DNA from: Streptomyces narbonensis
GTDB lineage: Bacteria; Actinomycetota; Actinomycetes; Streptomycetales; Streptomycetaceae
DNA: 64,000 nt
Assembly: GCF_014649015.1 (NCBI RefSeq)
Contig: NZ_BMSF01000014.1
Location: forward strand, 159,534 to 223,533
Reading direction: 5' to 3'
Positions 1 through 7,954 of this stretch are shown piece after piece. Below the pieces are notes generated by a model. It did not search any database. It saw only the letters and a program-made list of their open reading frames with translations, and had not been told where the DNA came from. The position numbers were made by a program, and so were the translations under genes. Every line of letters begins with the position of its first letter. The stretch's first letter is position 1.

Positions 1-1177
1 CATAGGTGACGAACAGGCCGGGTTCGTCCACGGACTCCAGCGACCGCGCGCCGAGCGGAACAGTGGCTGCTGCGGCGGACGGACTCACGGGCGACGGTTC
101 GTCCGACGTCGTGGCGCGTGACGGGCCCGGTGAGGCGGTGCCCGCCGTGGGGGCGGCGATGACGGCGGGCACTCGAGGCGCCGGTTCGGGCCAGGTCGCG
201 TAGACGGCGGTTCCGGCGATGAGCACCGCGCCGGTGGCGAGGCTCACCAGCGGGTGAGCGGTGACCCCCGCGAGCTTGCCGCTCAGCGCGACGGGCAGGC
301 CACCTCCCCCCGCCGCGGTGCCGACAGCGACGTGTGCCGCGACCGGCCCGGCGGCGATCGCGGCGGTACCCGACAGCAGGCCCTTGGCGGCGAGCGCGGA
401 GATCAGTCCGGCCGGGACGGCCAGCGTCGCGAGGCCGAGGGGGAGCAGTTCGACCGGAACCCGTTCGGTCGTCGGCGCCGTGCAGACCGGGCAGTCACGG
501 GTGTGCCGCGCCATGCGCTTGCGCCACACCGATGCGTGCAGGCCGTCCCAGCCGACGACGGCCTCGTCCAACTGCGGACAGCGCGGGTCGGCCTCCAGCG
601 CGGCGACGATCGTCCTGCACAGTTCCAGCTGCTCGCGCATGCGTTGCAGGCGTACTCCGACGTGGGCGACCGTGAGCCCCGTCGCGGCGGCGATGTCGTC
701 ACGGCTCAGCGAACCGGCGCATTCCTGCCACCAGAGCGACAGCAGCACCCGATGATCCGGATCGAGCCACCGGCTGGCTTCGACGACGCGACGGCGCTCG
801 TCCGAGACATGCAGCCGCAGGATCGCCGTGTCCACGGGCTCCGCGCCGGCGTCCGGTATCCGGTGCGCCTCGTCGATGACCGCGGTCCGTTCGGCGAAGG
901 CGTGCTTCCGGTGCAGGTGGGTGTTGATCTGGCGGAGCGTGATCGACACGAGCCAGGACCGGAAGCTCTCCGGGGCGCGTACGGCGGGCAGGTCGCGCAC
1001 CACACGCAGCAGGGTCTCCTGGACGACGTCGTCGACGTCGGCATGGCCGCTCAGCGCTCGCCCGACGATGTTGTAGACGAGCGGCAGGTACGCGGCGATC
1101 AGCTCCTCGCGCGCCCGGTCGTCACCGGCCTGCGCCGCGACGACCAGTCCCGCGTGGTCCACATCAATGAGCTCCAT
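1..1177 (-). CDS. ECF sigma factor with fused anti-sigma-like zinc motif and membrane domain (3' end beyond window)
   Basis: The gene reads 392 codons from ATG at 1177, with GGAGAAGG just upstream, and runs off the window without a stop. Residues ~20-90 resemble sigma region 2 (DVDDVVQETLLRVVRDLP, then ESFRSWL) and ~125-180 resemble region 4 with a helix-turn-helix (SLSRDDIAAATGLT). After region 4 lies H225-x3-C229-x2-C232, the zinc-binding signature normally found on separate ZAS anti-sigma factors. Long hydrophobic stretches follow at ~241-290 and ~309-326, then an Ala/Pro/Ser/Thr-rich segment suggesting an outside domain. This architecture matches large actinobacterial ECF proteins with C-terminal extensions (ECF53-like). 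Inference: a membrane-held sigma factor released or switched by an outside signal. The cut-off C-terminus prevents identifying a ligand-binding domain. Confidence 0.85.
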   Translation of the reverse strand, partial: MELIDVDHAGLVVAAQAGDDRAREELIAAYLPLVYNIVGRALSGHADVDDVVQETLLRVVRDLPAVRAPESFRSWLVSITLRQINTHLHRKHAFAERTAVIDEAHRIPDAGAEPVDTAILRLHVSDERRRVVEASRWLDPDHRVLLSLWWQECAGSLSRDDIAAATGLTVAHVGVRLQRMREQLELCRTIVAALEADPRCPQLDEAVVGWDGLHASVWRKRMARHTRDCPVCTAPTTERVPVELLPLGLATLAVPAGLISALAAKGLLSGTAAIAAGPVAAHVAVGTAAGGGGLPVALSGKLAGVTAHPLVSLATGAVLIAGTAVYATWPEPAPRVPAVIAAPTAGTASPGPSRATTSDEPSPVSPSAAAATVPLGARSLESVDEPGLFVTY

Positions 1178-1395
1178 TCCCACCTTCTCCAGGGGAGCGA
1201 TCCGCCCAGTACGGCGGCATACCTTAGCGTCGGCAAAGGTATACGCCCAACGCCTGTGCCTTGGGTGGACGGGCCGGCCCGCGTCGACGTGGAGGGCCGG
1301 GTACCGCCTGTGCGTTCGGGCGGCAGGCGATCCGTGGGAGTGTCGTGTCACGTGACGGCGGGGGGATCTCGTGCGCGCCTCGGGCCAGGTCGGGT

Positions 1396-2028
1396 TCAGG
1401 GGGGTGTGAGGGTGTCGAGCCGGGCGGCGAGGTCGGGGTGGGCGGCGGCCAGGTGGGGGCGGGTGGCGGCCAGGGGGGCGATGAGGTCGGTGGGGTCGTC
1501 GTGGGCGAGGGCCGCGTGGAGCCTGTTGAGCGGGCGGCGGGCGGCGGCGGGGAGGTCGGTGAGGCCGGTGATCTGTCCGGCGAGGCGACGCAGGTCGGCG
1601 GCGTGGGTGCGTGCCCAGGTGGCGGTGGTGCGTTCGGCGGCCCGGGCCTGGCGGGTGGCCGTGACGCGTTGCTCGCCCGTGGCCCCGGCGGGCCCGGGGC
1701 GGCCGCGCAGGTAGCGGCGTTCGGCTGCCTGGCGACTGGCGACGCCGAGGGGATGGGCAAGGTCCGCCCAGCTGGCCCCCGCGTCGCGGGCCGTTTCGAT
1801 CAGGCCGGATTCCCATCCGGCGAGCTGCTCGCGCACCTGCCGCAGCAGCATCAGGGAGGCCAGCGCCTGCTCCGGGCCCGGACCGGGGCCTTCGGTCGGG
1901 TCCGGAGAATCTCGCTGGGCGTCGCGCAGGGCGTCGTCTATGACGTTGAGAGCCGCCGCGGCGGCGAGGAACGACGCCGGGCTGTGGGCGTTCGTGCTGG
2001 TCATGGGCGGTTGGCCGGCTGCGGTCAC
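1396..2028 (-). CDS. rheA: RheA-like repressor of hsp18
   Basis: A 210-aa protein starting at GTG 2028, with GGGGAGG five bases upstream; ATG 2004 is a weaker alternative. It lies divergent from hsp18, and the space between them holds two exact TGTCATC-N5-GATGACA sites, the operator reported for RheA, the thermosensing repressor of hsp18 in Streptomyces albus. The central part has a helical segment (WADLAHPLGVASRQAAERRYLRG) that could be the DNA-recognition helix-turn-helix. The rest is Ala/Leu/Arg-rich and helical. It probably represses hsp18 and itself at normal temperature and lets go on heating. Identification rests mainly on context plus operators. Confidence 0.8.
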   Translation of the reverse strand: MTAAGQPPMTSTNAHSPASFLAAAAALNVIDDALRDAQRDSPDPTEGPGPGPEQALASLMLLRQVREQLAGWESGLIETARDAGASWADLAHPLGVASRQAAERRYLRGRPGPAGATGEQRVTATRQARAAERTTATWARTHAADLRRLAGQITGLTDLPAAARRPLNRLHAALAHDDPTDLIAPLAATRPHLAAAHPDLAARLDTLTPP

Positions 2029-2045
2029 GGGCGCCTCCCCGGGGT

Positions 2046-2064
2046 TGTCATCGTGTCGATGACA
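2046..2064. promoter_or_regulatory. RheA-type operator, site 1
   Basis: Exact TGTCATC-GTGTC-GATGACA inverted repeat between rheA and hsp18, 17 bp upstream of the rheA GTG. It matches the known RheA operator pattern. Confidence 0.85.
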
Positions 2065-2071
2065 TCGTGGT

Positions 2072-2090
2072 TGTCATCCATTGGATGACA
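2072..2090. promoter_or_regulatory. RheA-type operator, site 2
   Basis: Exact TGTCATC-CATTG-GATGACA inverted repeat, centred 26 bp from site 1. A possible hsp18 promoter, TTGTCA (2071-2076)-N17-TACAAC (2094-2099), would place this site in the spacer, so binding would block RNA polymerase. The promoter hexamers are only a weak match. Confidence 0.85.
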
Positions 2091-2156
2091 TGTTACAACG
2101 GTGTCAGTGCAGCGCATTGGCAGCAACTGCCTGAACCTGCTGGAGGTGTTCTCACG

Positions 2157-2591
2157 ATGTTGATGCGCACTGACCCCTTCCGCGAGCTGGACCGGCTGAC
2201 GCAGCAGCTGATGGGCCCGGGCACCTGGTCCCGCCCGTCGGCGATGCCGATGGACGCCTACCGCGAGGGCGACGAGTACGTGGTGGCATTCGACCTTCCC
2301 GGCGTCAGCGCCGACGCGATCGATATCGATGTCGAGCGGAACATGCTCACCGTCAAGGCCGAGCGCCGGCCGGTGGCGAGGGCCGCCGATGCCGGGCAGA
2401 TGGAGCTGTCCGAGCGGCCGCTAGGCGTCTTCTCCCGCCAGATCGCGCTCTCCGACACCCTCGACACCGAGCACATCCAGGCCGACTACGACGCGGGCGT
2501 CCTGACCCTGCGCATCCCGATCGCCGAGCGCGCAAAGCCCCGCAAGATCTCCATCGGCGTGGGCTCCGGCCGCAAGGGGATCTCCGGCTGA
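2157..2591 (+). CDS. hsp18: Small heat-shock protein Hsp18 (Hsp20/alpha-crystallin family)
   Basis: A 144-aa ATP-independent holdase chaperone of the cytosol that binds unfolding proteins under heat. The start is ATG 2157 with GGAGG at 2142-2146; the upstream in-frame codons lie in the operator region and are not used. The alpha-crystallin domain covers ~35-135: DAYREGDEYVVAFDLPGV opens it, the conserved GVL motif appears as DAGVLTLRIP near 120, and the I-x-I-type tail RKISIGVG follows. The usual loop VFSRQIALSDTLD is present. It is controlled by the divergent rheA and two operators, and two DUF2267 genes follow on the same strand. Confidence 0.95.
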   Translation: MLMRTDPFRELDRLTQQLMGPGTWSRPSAMPMDAYREGDEYVVAFDLPGVSADAIDIDVERNMLTVKAERRPVARAADAGQMELSERPLGVFSRQIALSDTLDTEHIQADYDAGVLTLRIPIAERAKPRKISIGVGSGRKGISG

Positions 2592-2605
2592 CACCGGCCG
2601 GACGT

Positions 2606-2653
2606 GTGCGGAGGACGGGTACCCGATCTCCCCCCTCACCCCGCCCTCCGCAC
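2606..2653 (+). terminator. Possible hairpin after hsp18
   Basis: GTGCGGAGG (2606-2614) pairs with CCTCCGCAC (2645-2653), with further CGGG/CCCG pairing inside. The loop is long and there is no T tract, so it may be an attenuator rather than a full stop. Confidence 0.45.
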
Positions 2654-2679
2654 CCTGCGGGCAGCCCGAAGAGGAGGAG

Positions 2680-3087
2680 GTGGCAGGCGAGATGACACTG
2701 CGCCGCGAAGCGTTTCTCGAGCACGTGAAGGAACGCGGCGAATACCGCACCGCGGAGGAAACCGAGCGCGCGGCCCGCGTGGTGCTCGCCCTGCTCGGCG
2801 CGCATCTGATAGGCGACGTCCGCGCCCATCTCGCGGCCCGCCTGCCGGAGGGCTTCGCCCTGATCCTGCTCAACCCGCTGCAGAGCGCCGAGCCACTACC
2901 CCCGCAGCGGTTCGTCCGGGCGGCCGCCGCCTGGATCGAGGGCGCCACGGAGCAGACCGCTGCCTGGGATGTCAGCGCCGTGCTGTCCACCGTCGCCGAC
3001 GCGGCCGACGATGACCTGCTGGGGCAGATCCTGCTCCAGCTCCCCGCGGGCTACGACCTCCTCTTCGGCCGCCCCCAGCCCACCTGA
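2680..3087 (+). CDS. DUF2267 protein
   Basis: 135 aa, Ala/Leu-rich and helical, covering one DUF2267 domain (KERGEYRTAEETERAARVVLALLGAHLIGDVRAHL near 20-55, ending DLLGQILLQLPAGYDLLFG). The start is GTG 2680 inside a GAGGAGGAG stretch; ATG 2692, 11 bases after AGGAGG, is equally possible. No enzyme motif is visible. Such proteins often sit near small heat-shock and stress genes in actinomycetes, as here, but their role is not established. It is followed by a related second copy. Confidence 0.8.
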   Translation: MAGEMTLRREAFLEHVKERGEYRTAEETERAARVVLALLGAHLIGDVRAHLAARLPEGFALILLNPLQSAEPLPPQRFVRAAAAWIEGATEQTAAWDVSAVLSTVADAADDDLLGQILLQLPAGYDLLFGRPQPT

Positions 3088-3153
3088 CCATCGGTGATGC
3101 CGCACCCCCGGCACCACCCGCCCATCCTCGCTCCACGAAAGGCATGCACCGCA

Positions 3154-3597
3154 GTGATCTCCCACGCGCGCGTACCGCTCGAGCACCAGCAGCCGTACGG
3201 GACGGCGTATGAGCAGATGCTGGAGAAAGTCCGCTACGAAGGCGCCTACCCCACCCACGAGCGTGCCGACCAGGCCGTCCGCCTGGTCCTCGCAGGCCTG
3301 GGGCGCCAGCTGACCGGCGACGAACGCGTCGATCTCGCCGCCTGTCTGCCCTTGGAGGCCGCCCGCGTCCTCACCTCGCAGATCCCCGACACCCAGCCCC
3401 TGACCGGCTGGGCCTTCGTCAAGGACCTCGCCGCCCGCACCGGCACCTCCCTGGCTACCACCCGCTGGGACACGGGATCCGTCTTCTCCGCCGTCGCCGC
3501 CCACGCCGGCCCCGACCTCATCACCCGAATCCTGGACCAACTCCCCACCGGTTACGCCCTGTTGTTCGGTCGCGCCGAACTCACCTCGGCCGCCTGA
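3154..3597 (+). CDS. DUF2267 protein, second copy
   Basis: 147 aa. The preferred start is GTG 3154, after CGAAAGG; a longer reading from 3094 adds a Pro/His-rich stretch that does not look like protein. The body repeats the order seen in the previous gene: YRTAEETERAARVVLALLG becomes YPTHERADQAVRLVLAGLG, and QLPAGYDLLFG becomes QLPTGYALLFG. The two are therefore tandem paralogues, probably made by duplication. There is a 66-bp gap after the first copy. Function unknown; a stress link is inferred from hsp18 upstream. Confidence 0.8.
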   Translation: MISHARVPLEHQQPYGTAYEQMLEKVRYEGAYPTHERADQAVRLVLAGLGRQLTGDERVDLAACLPLEAARVLTSQIPDTQPLTGWAFVKDLAARTGTSLATTRWDTGSVFSAVAAHAGPDLITRILDQLPTGYALLFGRAELTSAA

Positions 3598-3813
3598 ACG
3601 GAGAGGTGTGTACGCGGGGCGGGCGCGACGAACGGCGACGAGCGGCGGGGTCGCGCTCAGCGACGTGTGGGGCGACCGCGTCGACGCCGGGACGGGCGTA
3701 CCGCTCCAGGGAGCGGACGGAGGCGCGACGAGAGCGGTCGGCGGGTGACCACCGTGGCCGCTTCGGCGGAGAGGTCGCGGGCCGTGGCGGGCCCGGCCGT
3801 CCGCCGAGCCCGC

Positions 3814-3842
3814 GGCTCCGGCTCCGGTGCGGAGCCGGAGCC
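3814..3842 (-). terminator. Terminator of the xylan operon
   Basis: Perfect 12-bp stem GGCTCCGGCTCC / GGAGCCGGAGCC with a 5-base loop, starting 24 bp beyond the GH62 stop in the direction of transcription. The GGAGCC unit is repeated to 3854. It lacks a T run, as is common in Streptomyces. Confidence 0.7.
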
Positions 3843-3865
3843 GGAGCCGGAGCCGTGTCACATCG

Positions 3866-5341
3866 TCAGCGCTGCAGCGTCAGCAGTCCCGGCCGGTAGG
3901 CCCACTGGCCGTAGTCACCACCGGAGTTGGGATCACGGCCCTGGTAGAGGAACCGCAGGTTGCAGGGGTCGATCGTGAAGGTCTGGTCGGCGCCGGCGCG
4001 GATCAGCTCGCCGTGGCTGATGTCGTTGGTCCAGGTGGCTCCGCTGTTGGCCTTGCCGGCGAAGGGGTTGTTCTCGGTCGCGGCCTGCGGCGTCCACGAG
4101 CCGTTGAGGCTGGTGGCCGTGAACGAGCGGAAGTAGCGCCGCTCGCTCGCGCCCCGCGCCTCGACGATCATGAGGTACTGGTTCTGGCCCTTGACCTTGT
4201 AGACCTGGGGCGCCTCGAAGAGGTTCTTCTCCGTGTCGCTCATGATCGTCGTGTACGACGAGCCGAAGCTGCCCGGGAAGTTCCCGATCGGCATGCTCGC
4301 CCGGTAGATCTTGCCGTTGTCACCGGCGAAGAACAGGTACATGTTCGTCCCGTCGCCGATGAGCGTCTGGTCGATGGGGCCCGTTCCCGAGCCGGCGATG
4401 CTTCCGGAGAAGAGCTCCTGCTCCGCCGACCATCCGTTCGGGTTGGTGGGGTCGGTCGACGTCCGGTAGGAGAACGCGGTCCTGCCCCACTGGTAGGCGA
4501 GCACCCAGATGTTCTTCGGCGCGAAATAGAAGAGCGTGGGCGCGACGACGCCGTTCGACATGGTGTTCTGGCCGGTGGAGGCCATCTGCGACCAGTCGGT
4601 GAACGGGGTGAAGTTCATCGAGCCCCAGCCCACTCCCGTCCCCGTGGTGCCGTGGGTCGTCGCGTAGACGAGGTGCTTGCCGTTGTGGGGAGCGACGGTG
4701 AAGTCCTTGAGCGAGGCCCATCCGGCCTTGGGCTGCGCCAGCGCGCCCGTCGACGACCAGCGGTACGTCGAGGGAAGCGCACAGGTGCCGGGGGTGCCGC
4801 CGGCGACCTTGACGAGCTGCCACTGCTGGTTGGCGCCGCCCCAGTCGTCGTACTGGACGACGTTCGCGTTGTCGGCGGTGGAGGCGCCCTGGACCTCGAG
4901 GGCCTTGCCGCTGTGGCGGGCGACGAGCCTGATGTGGCCGTCCGCGCTGTCGGCGAGCCGCCACTGCTGGTTGGTGCCGTTCGCATCGGTCCACTGGACG
5001 ATCGCGGCGCCGTTGGCCGCGGAGCTGCTCTGGACGTCCAGGACCTTGCCGGAGTGGCGGGACTTGACGCGGTAGTAGCCGTCGCCGGAGGCGACGAATT
5101 GCCACTGCTGCTGGTTCTGGTCGTTCCTGGTCCACTGGGTGATGCGGGCGCCGTCGCCGGTGGCCAGGTTGTAGACGTCCAGTGCCTTGCCGCTGTTGCG
5201 GTTGACCAGCACGTACCAGGCGTTGGTGTCGACGGTCGCCGCGGCGGCGGGCGGGGCGGTGACGAGAGTGGCACCGAGCAGCAGGGACGCCAGGACCGCG
5301 AGGACGAGGCCCAGGATCAGGGGTGGATGACGACGTGTCAT
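3866..5341 (-). CDS. abfB: Secreted CBM13-GH62 alpha-L-arabinofuranosidase
   Basis: 491 aa. It removes arabinofuranosyl side chains from arabinoxylan outside the cell. The start is ATG 5341 (AAGGAG upstream), overlapping the cupin stop by ATGA. A signal peptide covers ~1-36 (MTRRHPPLILG...APPAAAA). A ricin-type CBM13 with three repeats follows at ~36-175 (NRNSGKALDV, HSGKVLDVQ, HSGKALEVQ, each with a QQW). GH62 fills ~185-491: AsP in SLKDFTVAPHNG near 211, LFEAPQVYKV with the likely acid Glu near 375, and DISHGELIRAGADQ near the end. The CBM13 closely resembles that of the esterase at 20369-21736. It is the last gene of the minus-strand xylan operon. Confidence 0.95.
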   Translation of the reverse strand: MTRRHPPLILGLVLAVLASLLLGATLVTAPPAAAATVDTNAWYVLVNRNSGKALDVYNLATGDGARITQWTRNDQNQQQWQFVASGDGYYRVKSRHSGKVLDVQSSSAANGAAIVQWTDANGTNQQWRLADSADGHIRLVARHSGKALEVQGASTADNANVVQYDDWGGANQQWQLVKVAGGTPGTCALPSTYRWSSTGALAQPKAGWASLKDFTVAPHNGKHLVYATTHGTTGTGVGWGSMNFTPFTDWSQMASTGQNTMSNGVVAPTLFYFAPKNIWVLAYQWGRTAFSYRTSTDPTNPNGWSAEQELFSGSIAGSGTGPIDQTLIGDGTNMYLFFAGDNGKIYRASMPIGNFPGSFGSSYTTIMSDTEKNLFEAPQVYKVKGQNQYLMIVEARGASERRYFRSFTATSLNGSWTPQAATENNPFAGKANSGATWTNDISHGELIRAGADQTFTIDPCNLRFLYQGRDPNSGGDYGQWAYRPGLLTLQR

Positions 5342-6054
5342 CGGAGTCGCTCCTTCAGGGGAGGGCGGTGGGGGTCTGTGGGGGCGGTGTAGGGGTGGAG
5401 ACGGCCGCACATGCCGAAGAGCGGAGCCTTCGGGCGGTCCAGCCGCGACACCGCGCCCTGGTCGAGGTGGGAGAGGTCTCCGGCCTTCAGCCGCTCCAGC
5501 TGACGGCCGGTTTCGTGGGCCGCCGCCAGCGCGCCGTCGCGCCAGCGGACGTCCCACGCGTCCAGGAGTGCGCTTTTCAGCCGGTGAGCCGCGGCGTGGA
5601 ACTCCCGCAGCCCTCCGTCGCGGCGCAGGGCCAGGAAGCCTTCGAGCGCCAGGTCACGGCGGCGGCGCGCCGCCGCGGCGTGGTCGCCGCTGAGGACGGC
5701 CGCCCTCCGGTAGGCGTCGAGATCGGCCAGCACGGGGGCGGGGAAGGTGAAGACGGCGTCGCCGGCCTCGGGCAGGCCGCTGTTCTGCATGAGGACCACG
5801 AGACGCAGGTCTCCGGCGTTGACGAGACGGTGGATCGTTCCCGGCGTGAACCCGACGACGTCGCCGGGGCGCAGCGGCGTGTCGTCGAAACCGGAGGTGG
5901 TGAGGGTCTGGACGCTGCCCGCCCCGCCGATCACGACGTACGCCTCGGAGCAGACGAGGTGCATGTGGGGGGTGCCGCCGCACAGCCCGTCGGCGCCCTC
6001 CGACTCGTACACGGTCAGATCGGAGAGTCCCACGCCGCCGGGGAGCGGTGTCAC
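5338..6054 (-). CDS. Cupin-domain protein of the xylan operon
   Basis: 238 aa from GTG 6054, which overlaps the preceding stop (GTGA); GAGGAG lies upstream, and GTG 6057 is an equal alternative. A single cupin fold covers ~10-110: PHMHLVCSEAYVVIGG supplies the His/His/Glu metal ligands and PGDVVGFTPGTIHRLVN the second motif with His. The C-terminal ~120 residues are Arg/Ala-rich and helical. There is no signal peptide, so it is cytosolic. Its stop overlaps the start of secreted GH62. Cupins beside Gfo/Idh enzymes often act on or sense sugars, but the substrate here is unknown. Confidence 0.85.
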   Translation of the reverse strand: MTPLPGGVGLSDLTVYESEGADGLCGGTPHMHLVCSEAYVVIGGAGSVQTLTTSGFDDTPLRPGDVVGFTPGTIHRLVNAGDLRLVVLMQNSGLPEAGDAVFTFPAPVLADLDAYRRAAVLSGDHAAAARRRRDLALEGFLALRRDGGLREFHAAAHRLKSALLDAWDVRWRDGALAAAHETGRQLERLKAGDLSHLDQGAVSRLDRPKAPLFGMCGRLHPYTAPTDPHRPPLKERLR

Positions 6055-6911
6055 CACGGGTGCTCCTCGACGTACCGGGTCAGGCGCGCGAGGTCCCACG
6101 CGCCGTCGGCCACGACGATCCGGTAGCGGCGCGCCAAGGTGTCGCCCGGGGCGAGGGGTACCTCCTTGTCGAACGCCAGGGACGGATTGACGGCGGGGAT
6201 GGGCTCGCTGCGGACGAACCACTGGCAGGGGTTGTCCGGGTCGTCCAGGAACAGCAGGGTGGAGGAGCGGTCGACCTCGTCGTGCGCGCCGACGAAGGCC
6301 AGCCAGTCACCCTGCTCGCCCATGCCGGGGCCGATCACGTCGCCGCCGGTGAACGCGCGCGGACCACGCCAGAACAGGCCGGAGTATCCGGCGAGTTCCC
6401 TGCCCTGGGTGCCGGGGCTGCCGAACACGAGCTCGGCGTCGTGGACGTTGGTGAGCGCCGTGGTGACCTCCAGGGCCCAGGAGCCGTCCTCGACGTCGCA
6501 CACCGTCAGGGTGCGGCGTTCGCCGATCCAGTGCTCCCCCGCCGCCGTGTGCCAGGCCAGGTCCTCGCTGATCACGGCGCGGCCCTGGCCCGTCTCGGCG
6601 GACAGGGTGAGGCTGCGCATCGTGCCGAGGTTGGGCAGGTCGACGTAGCCCTGGCCGCGCAGGTAGGTGCCGCCGCCCCAGAAGTTCTGGCCCGACACCC
6701 ATGACGCCGTGAACTGGACGCCCTTGTGCCAGCGGTGGTCGTGCGGCCGGTATCCGGTGACCACGTCTCCGGCGAGCGTGCGTACCGGATGCAGATAGGG
6801 TTTCGGCGCCTCGAAGGGGTCCATGACCGGTCGGTGCACGTACCGGAAGAGCTCGGTGCCCCGCGCCCGTACGGTCAACGCGTCCTCGTCCCGCTGGAGT
6901 TCGAGCGTCAT
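6051..6911 (-). CDS. DUF6807 / 'PmoA family' protein
   Basis: 286 aa from ATG 6911, overlapping the Gfo/Idh stop by ATGA. It belongs to the family often labelled PmoA, a misleading name: it is not a methane monooxygenase subunit and has no membrane segments. Typical landmarks are YVHRPVMDPFEAPKPYLHPV, YRPHDHRWHKGVQFTASWV (a His-rich motif near 65-80), NFWGGGTYL, and the C-terminal QWFVRSEPIPAVNPSLAF. The pattern suggests an all-beta sugar-binding fold like mutarotases. It is regularly paired with Gfo/Idh oxidoreductases in sugar loci, as here. Activity unknown; an oxidoreductive step on a sugar is inferred. Confidence 0.85.
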   Translation of the reverse strand: MTLELQRDEDALTVRARGTELFRYVHRPVMDPFEAPKPYLHPVRTLAGDVVTGYRPHDHRWHKGVQFTASWVSGQNFWGGGTYLRGQGYVDLPNLGTMRSLTLSAETGQGRAVISEDLAWHTAAGEHWIGERRTLTVCDVEDGSWALEVTTALTNVHDAELVFGSPGTQGRELAGYSGLFWRGPRAFTGGDVIGPGMGEQGDWLAFVGAHDEVDRSSTLLFLDDPDNPCQWFVRSEPIPAVNPSLAFDKEVPLAPGDTLARRYRIVVADGAWDLARLTRYVEEHPW

Positions 6912-7954
6912 CGGAACACCTCCGGGCGTCCTCCGTGGAGCGCGCCGTAGAACGGGTCGCTCGCGTCGATCTCGCCGCGCACGACCGGCCGGCCGGTGAC
7001 CGCGGCCTTGTACAGGGCGGTGACCAGTTCCATGGTGGGCCTGCCGAGGTCGGGGCGGATCCCGGCCTCGTACCCGTCCAGGAACTCCGCGAGCTGGGCG
7101 GTGTGCGAGCTGGGCTGGTCGTCCGGCGGCTCCCACTTCACCCCGGGGTTCCTGCCGGTGAACGTCCAGTCCGCGTTGGAGTAGCCGTAGAGGTGCCGCA
7201 GTTCGACCGTGGCGTCGGTGAGGTCGAAGCGCAGGTAGCTCTCCTCGCGTGGGGAGAGGACGCTGTTGACGACCGTCGCGATGGCTCCGTTCTCGAAACG
7301 GACCAGGGCCGTGGAGACGTCCTCCGTCTCGACGTCACGGTCGAGGCGCCCGGCCATGGCGCGTACCTCGGCCCAGGGCCCGAGCACCGCGAGCATCAGG
7401 TCCATCTGATGGATGCCGTGGCCGAGGGTCGGGCCGCCGCCCTCGCTCCGCCAGGTGCCCCGCCACGGCACGTCGTAGTAGGCGTCGTCGCGGTACCAGG
7501 TCGTGACGCACTGGGCGACCAGCGGGCGGCCCAGGGTCCCGGCGGCAATCAGCTCGCGCAGGTACCGGGCGCCGGAGCCGTACCGGTGCTGGAACACCGC
7601 ACCCGCGGCGGCCGTCCCCTCGGCGGCGCGGATCCGGTCGAGCTCGGCCAGCGACAGCGCCACCGGCTTCTCGCACCAGACCCACGCCTCCGCGTTCAGG
7701 CAGGCCACGGCCTGTTCGGCGTGGAGGAAGGGAGGCGTGCACAGGTGCACGACGTCCGGGCGCTCCTCCCGGAGCATCGTGTGCAGGTCGGTGTGGACGG
7801 CGGGGATGCCGTGCTCGGCCGCGAAGGCCTCCGCGCGCACGGCGTCCACGTCGACGGCGGCCACGATCTCGGCCCGGTGCGCCTGGGCCCGCAAGGCGGG
7901 CACGTGGCAGATGCCCGCGATCCCGCCCGTCCCGACGATCGCCGTCCTGATCAT
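6908..7954 (-). CDS. Gfo/Idh/MocA-family NAD(P)-dependent oxidoreductase
   Basis: 348 aa from ATG 7954, overlapping the GH10 stop by ATGA. The N-terminal Rossmann domain opens MIRTAIVGTGGIAGICHVPAL (GxGGIA). CEKPVAL near 95-100 is the EKP motif contacting the nicotinamide and catalytic Lys. GGPTLGHGIHQMDLML near 180 carries the G-x3-D/H-x-G-x-H-x2-D signature. Members oxidise or reduce a sugar hydroxyl. It is cytosolic and sits between a secreted xylanase and DUF6807/cupin genes, so the substrate is probably a xylan-derived sugar or side chain; this is inference. Confidence 0.92.
   Translation of the reverse strand: MIRTAIVGTGGIAGICHVPALRAQAHRAEIVAAVDVDAVRAEAFAAEHGIPAVHTDLHTMLREERPDVVHLCTPPFLHAEQAVACLNAEAWVWCEKPVALSLAELDRIRAAEGTAAAGAVFQHRYGSGARYLRELIAAGTLGRPLVAQCVTTWYRDDAYYDVPWRGTWRSEGGGPTLGHGIHQMDLMLAVLGPWAEVRAMAGRLDRDVETEDVSTALVRFENGAIATVVNSVLSPREESYLRFDLTDATVELRHLYGYSNADWTFTGRNPGVKWEPPDDQPSSHTAQLAEFLDGYEAGIRPDLGRPTMELVTALYKAAVTGRPVVRGEIDASDPFYGALHGGRPEVFR

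Noticed and set aside
1261..2088. Plus-strand Gly-rich frame opposite rheA
   Set aside because: No ribosome site and the operators lie in its end; rheA is the real gene.
3831..3854. GGAGCC repeats considered as a CRISPR-like or mobile repeat
   Set aside because: Simple tandem extension of the terminator stem; no spacers and no mobile genes.
6051..6911. Methane monooxygenase subunit (PmoA) by family label
   Set aside because: The protein is soluble, has no membrane helices and sits in a sugar operon; the label is a known misnomer for DUF6807.
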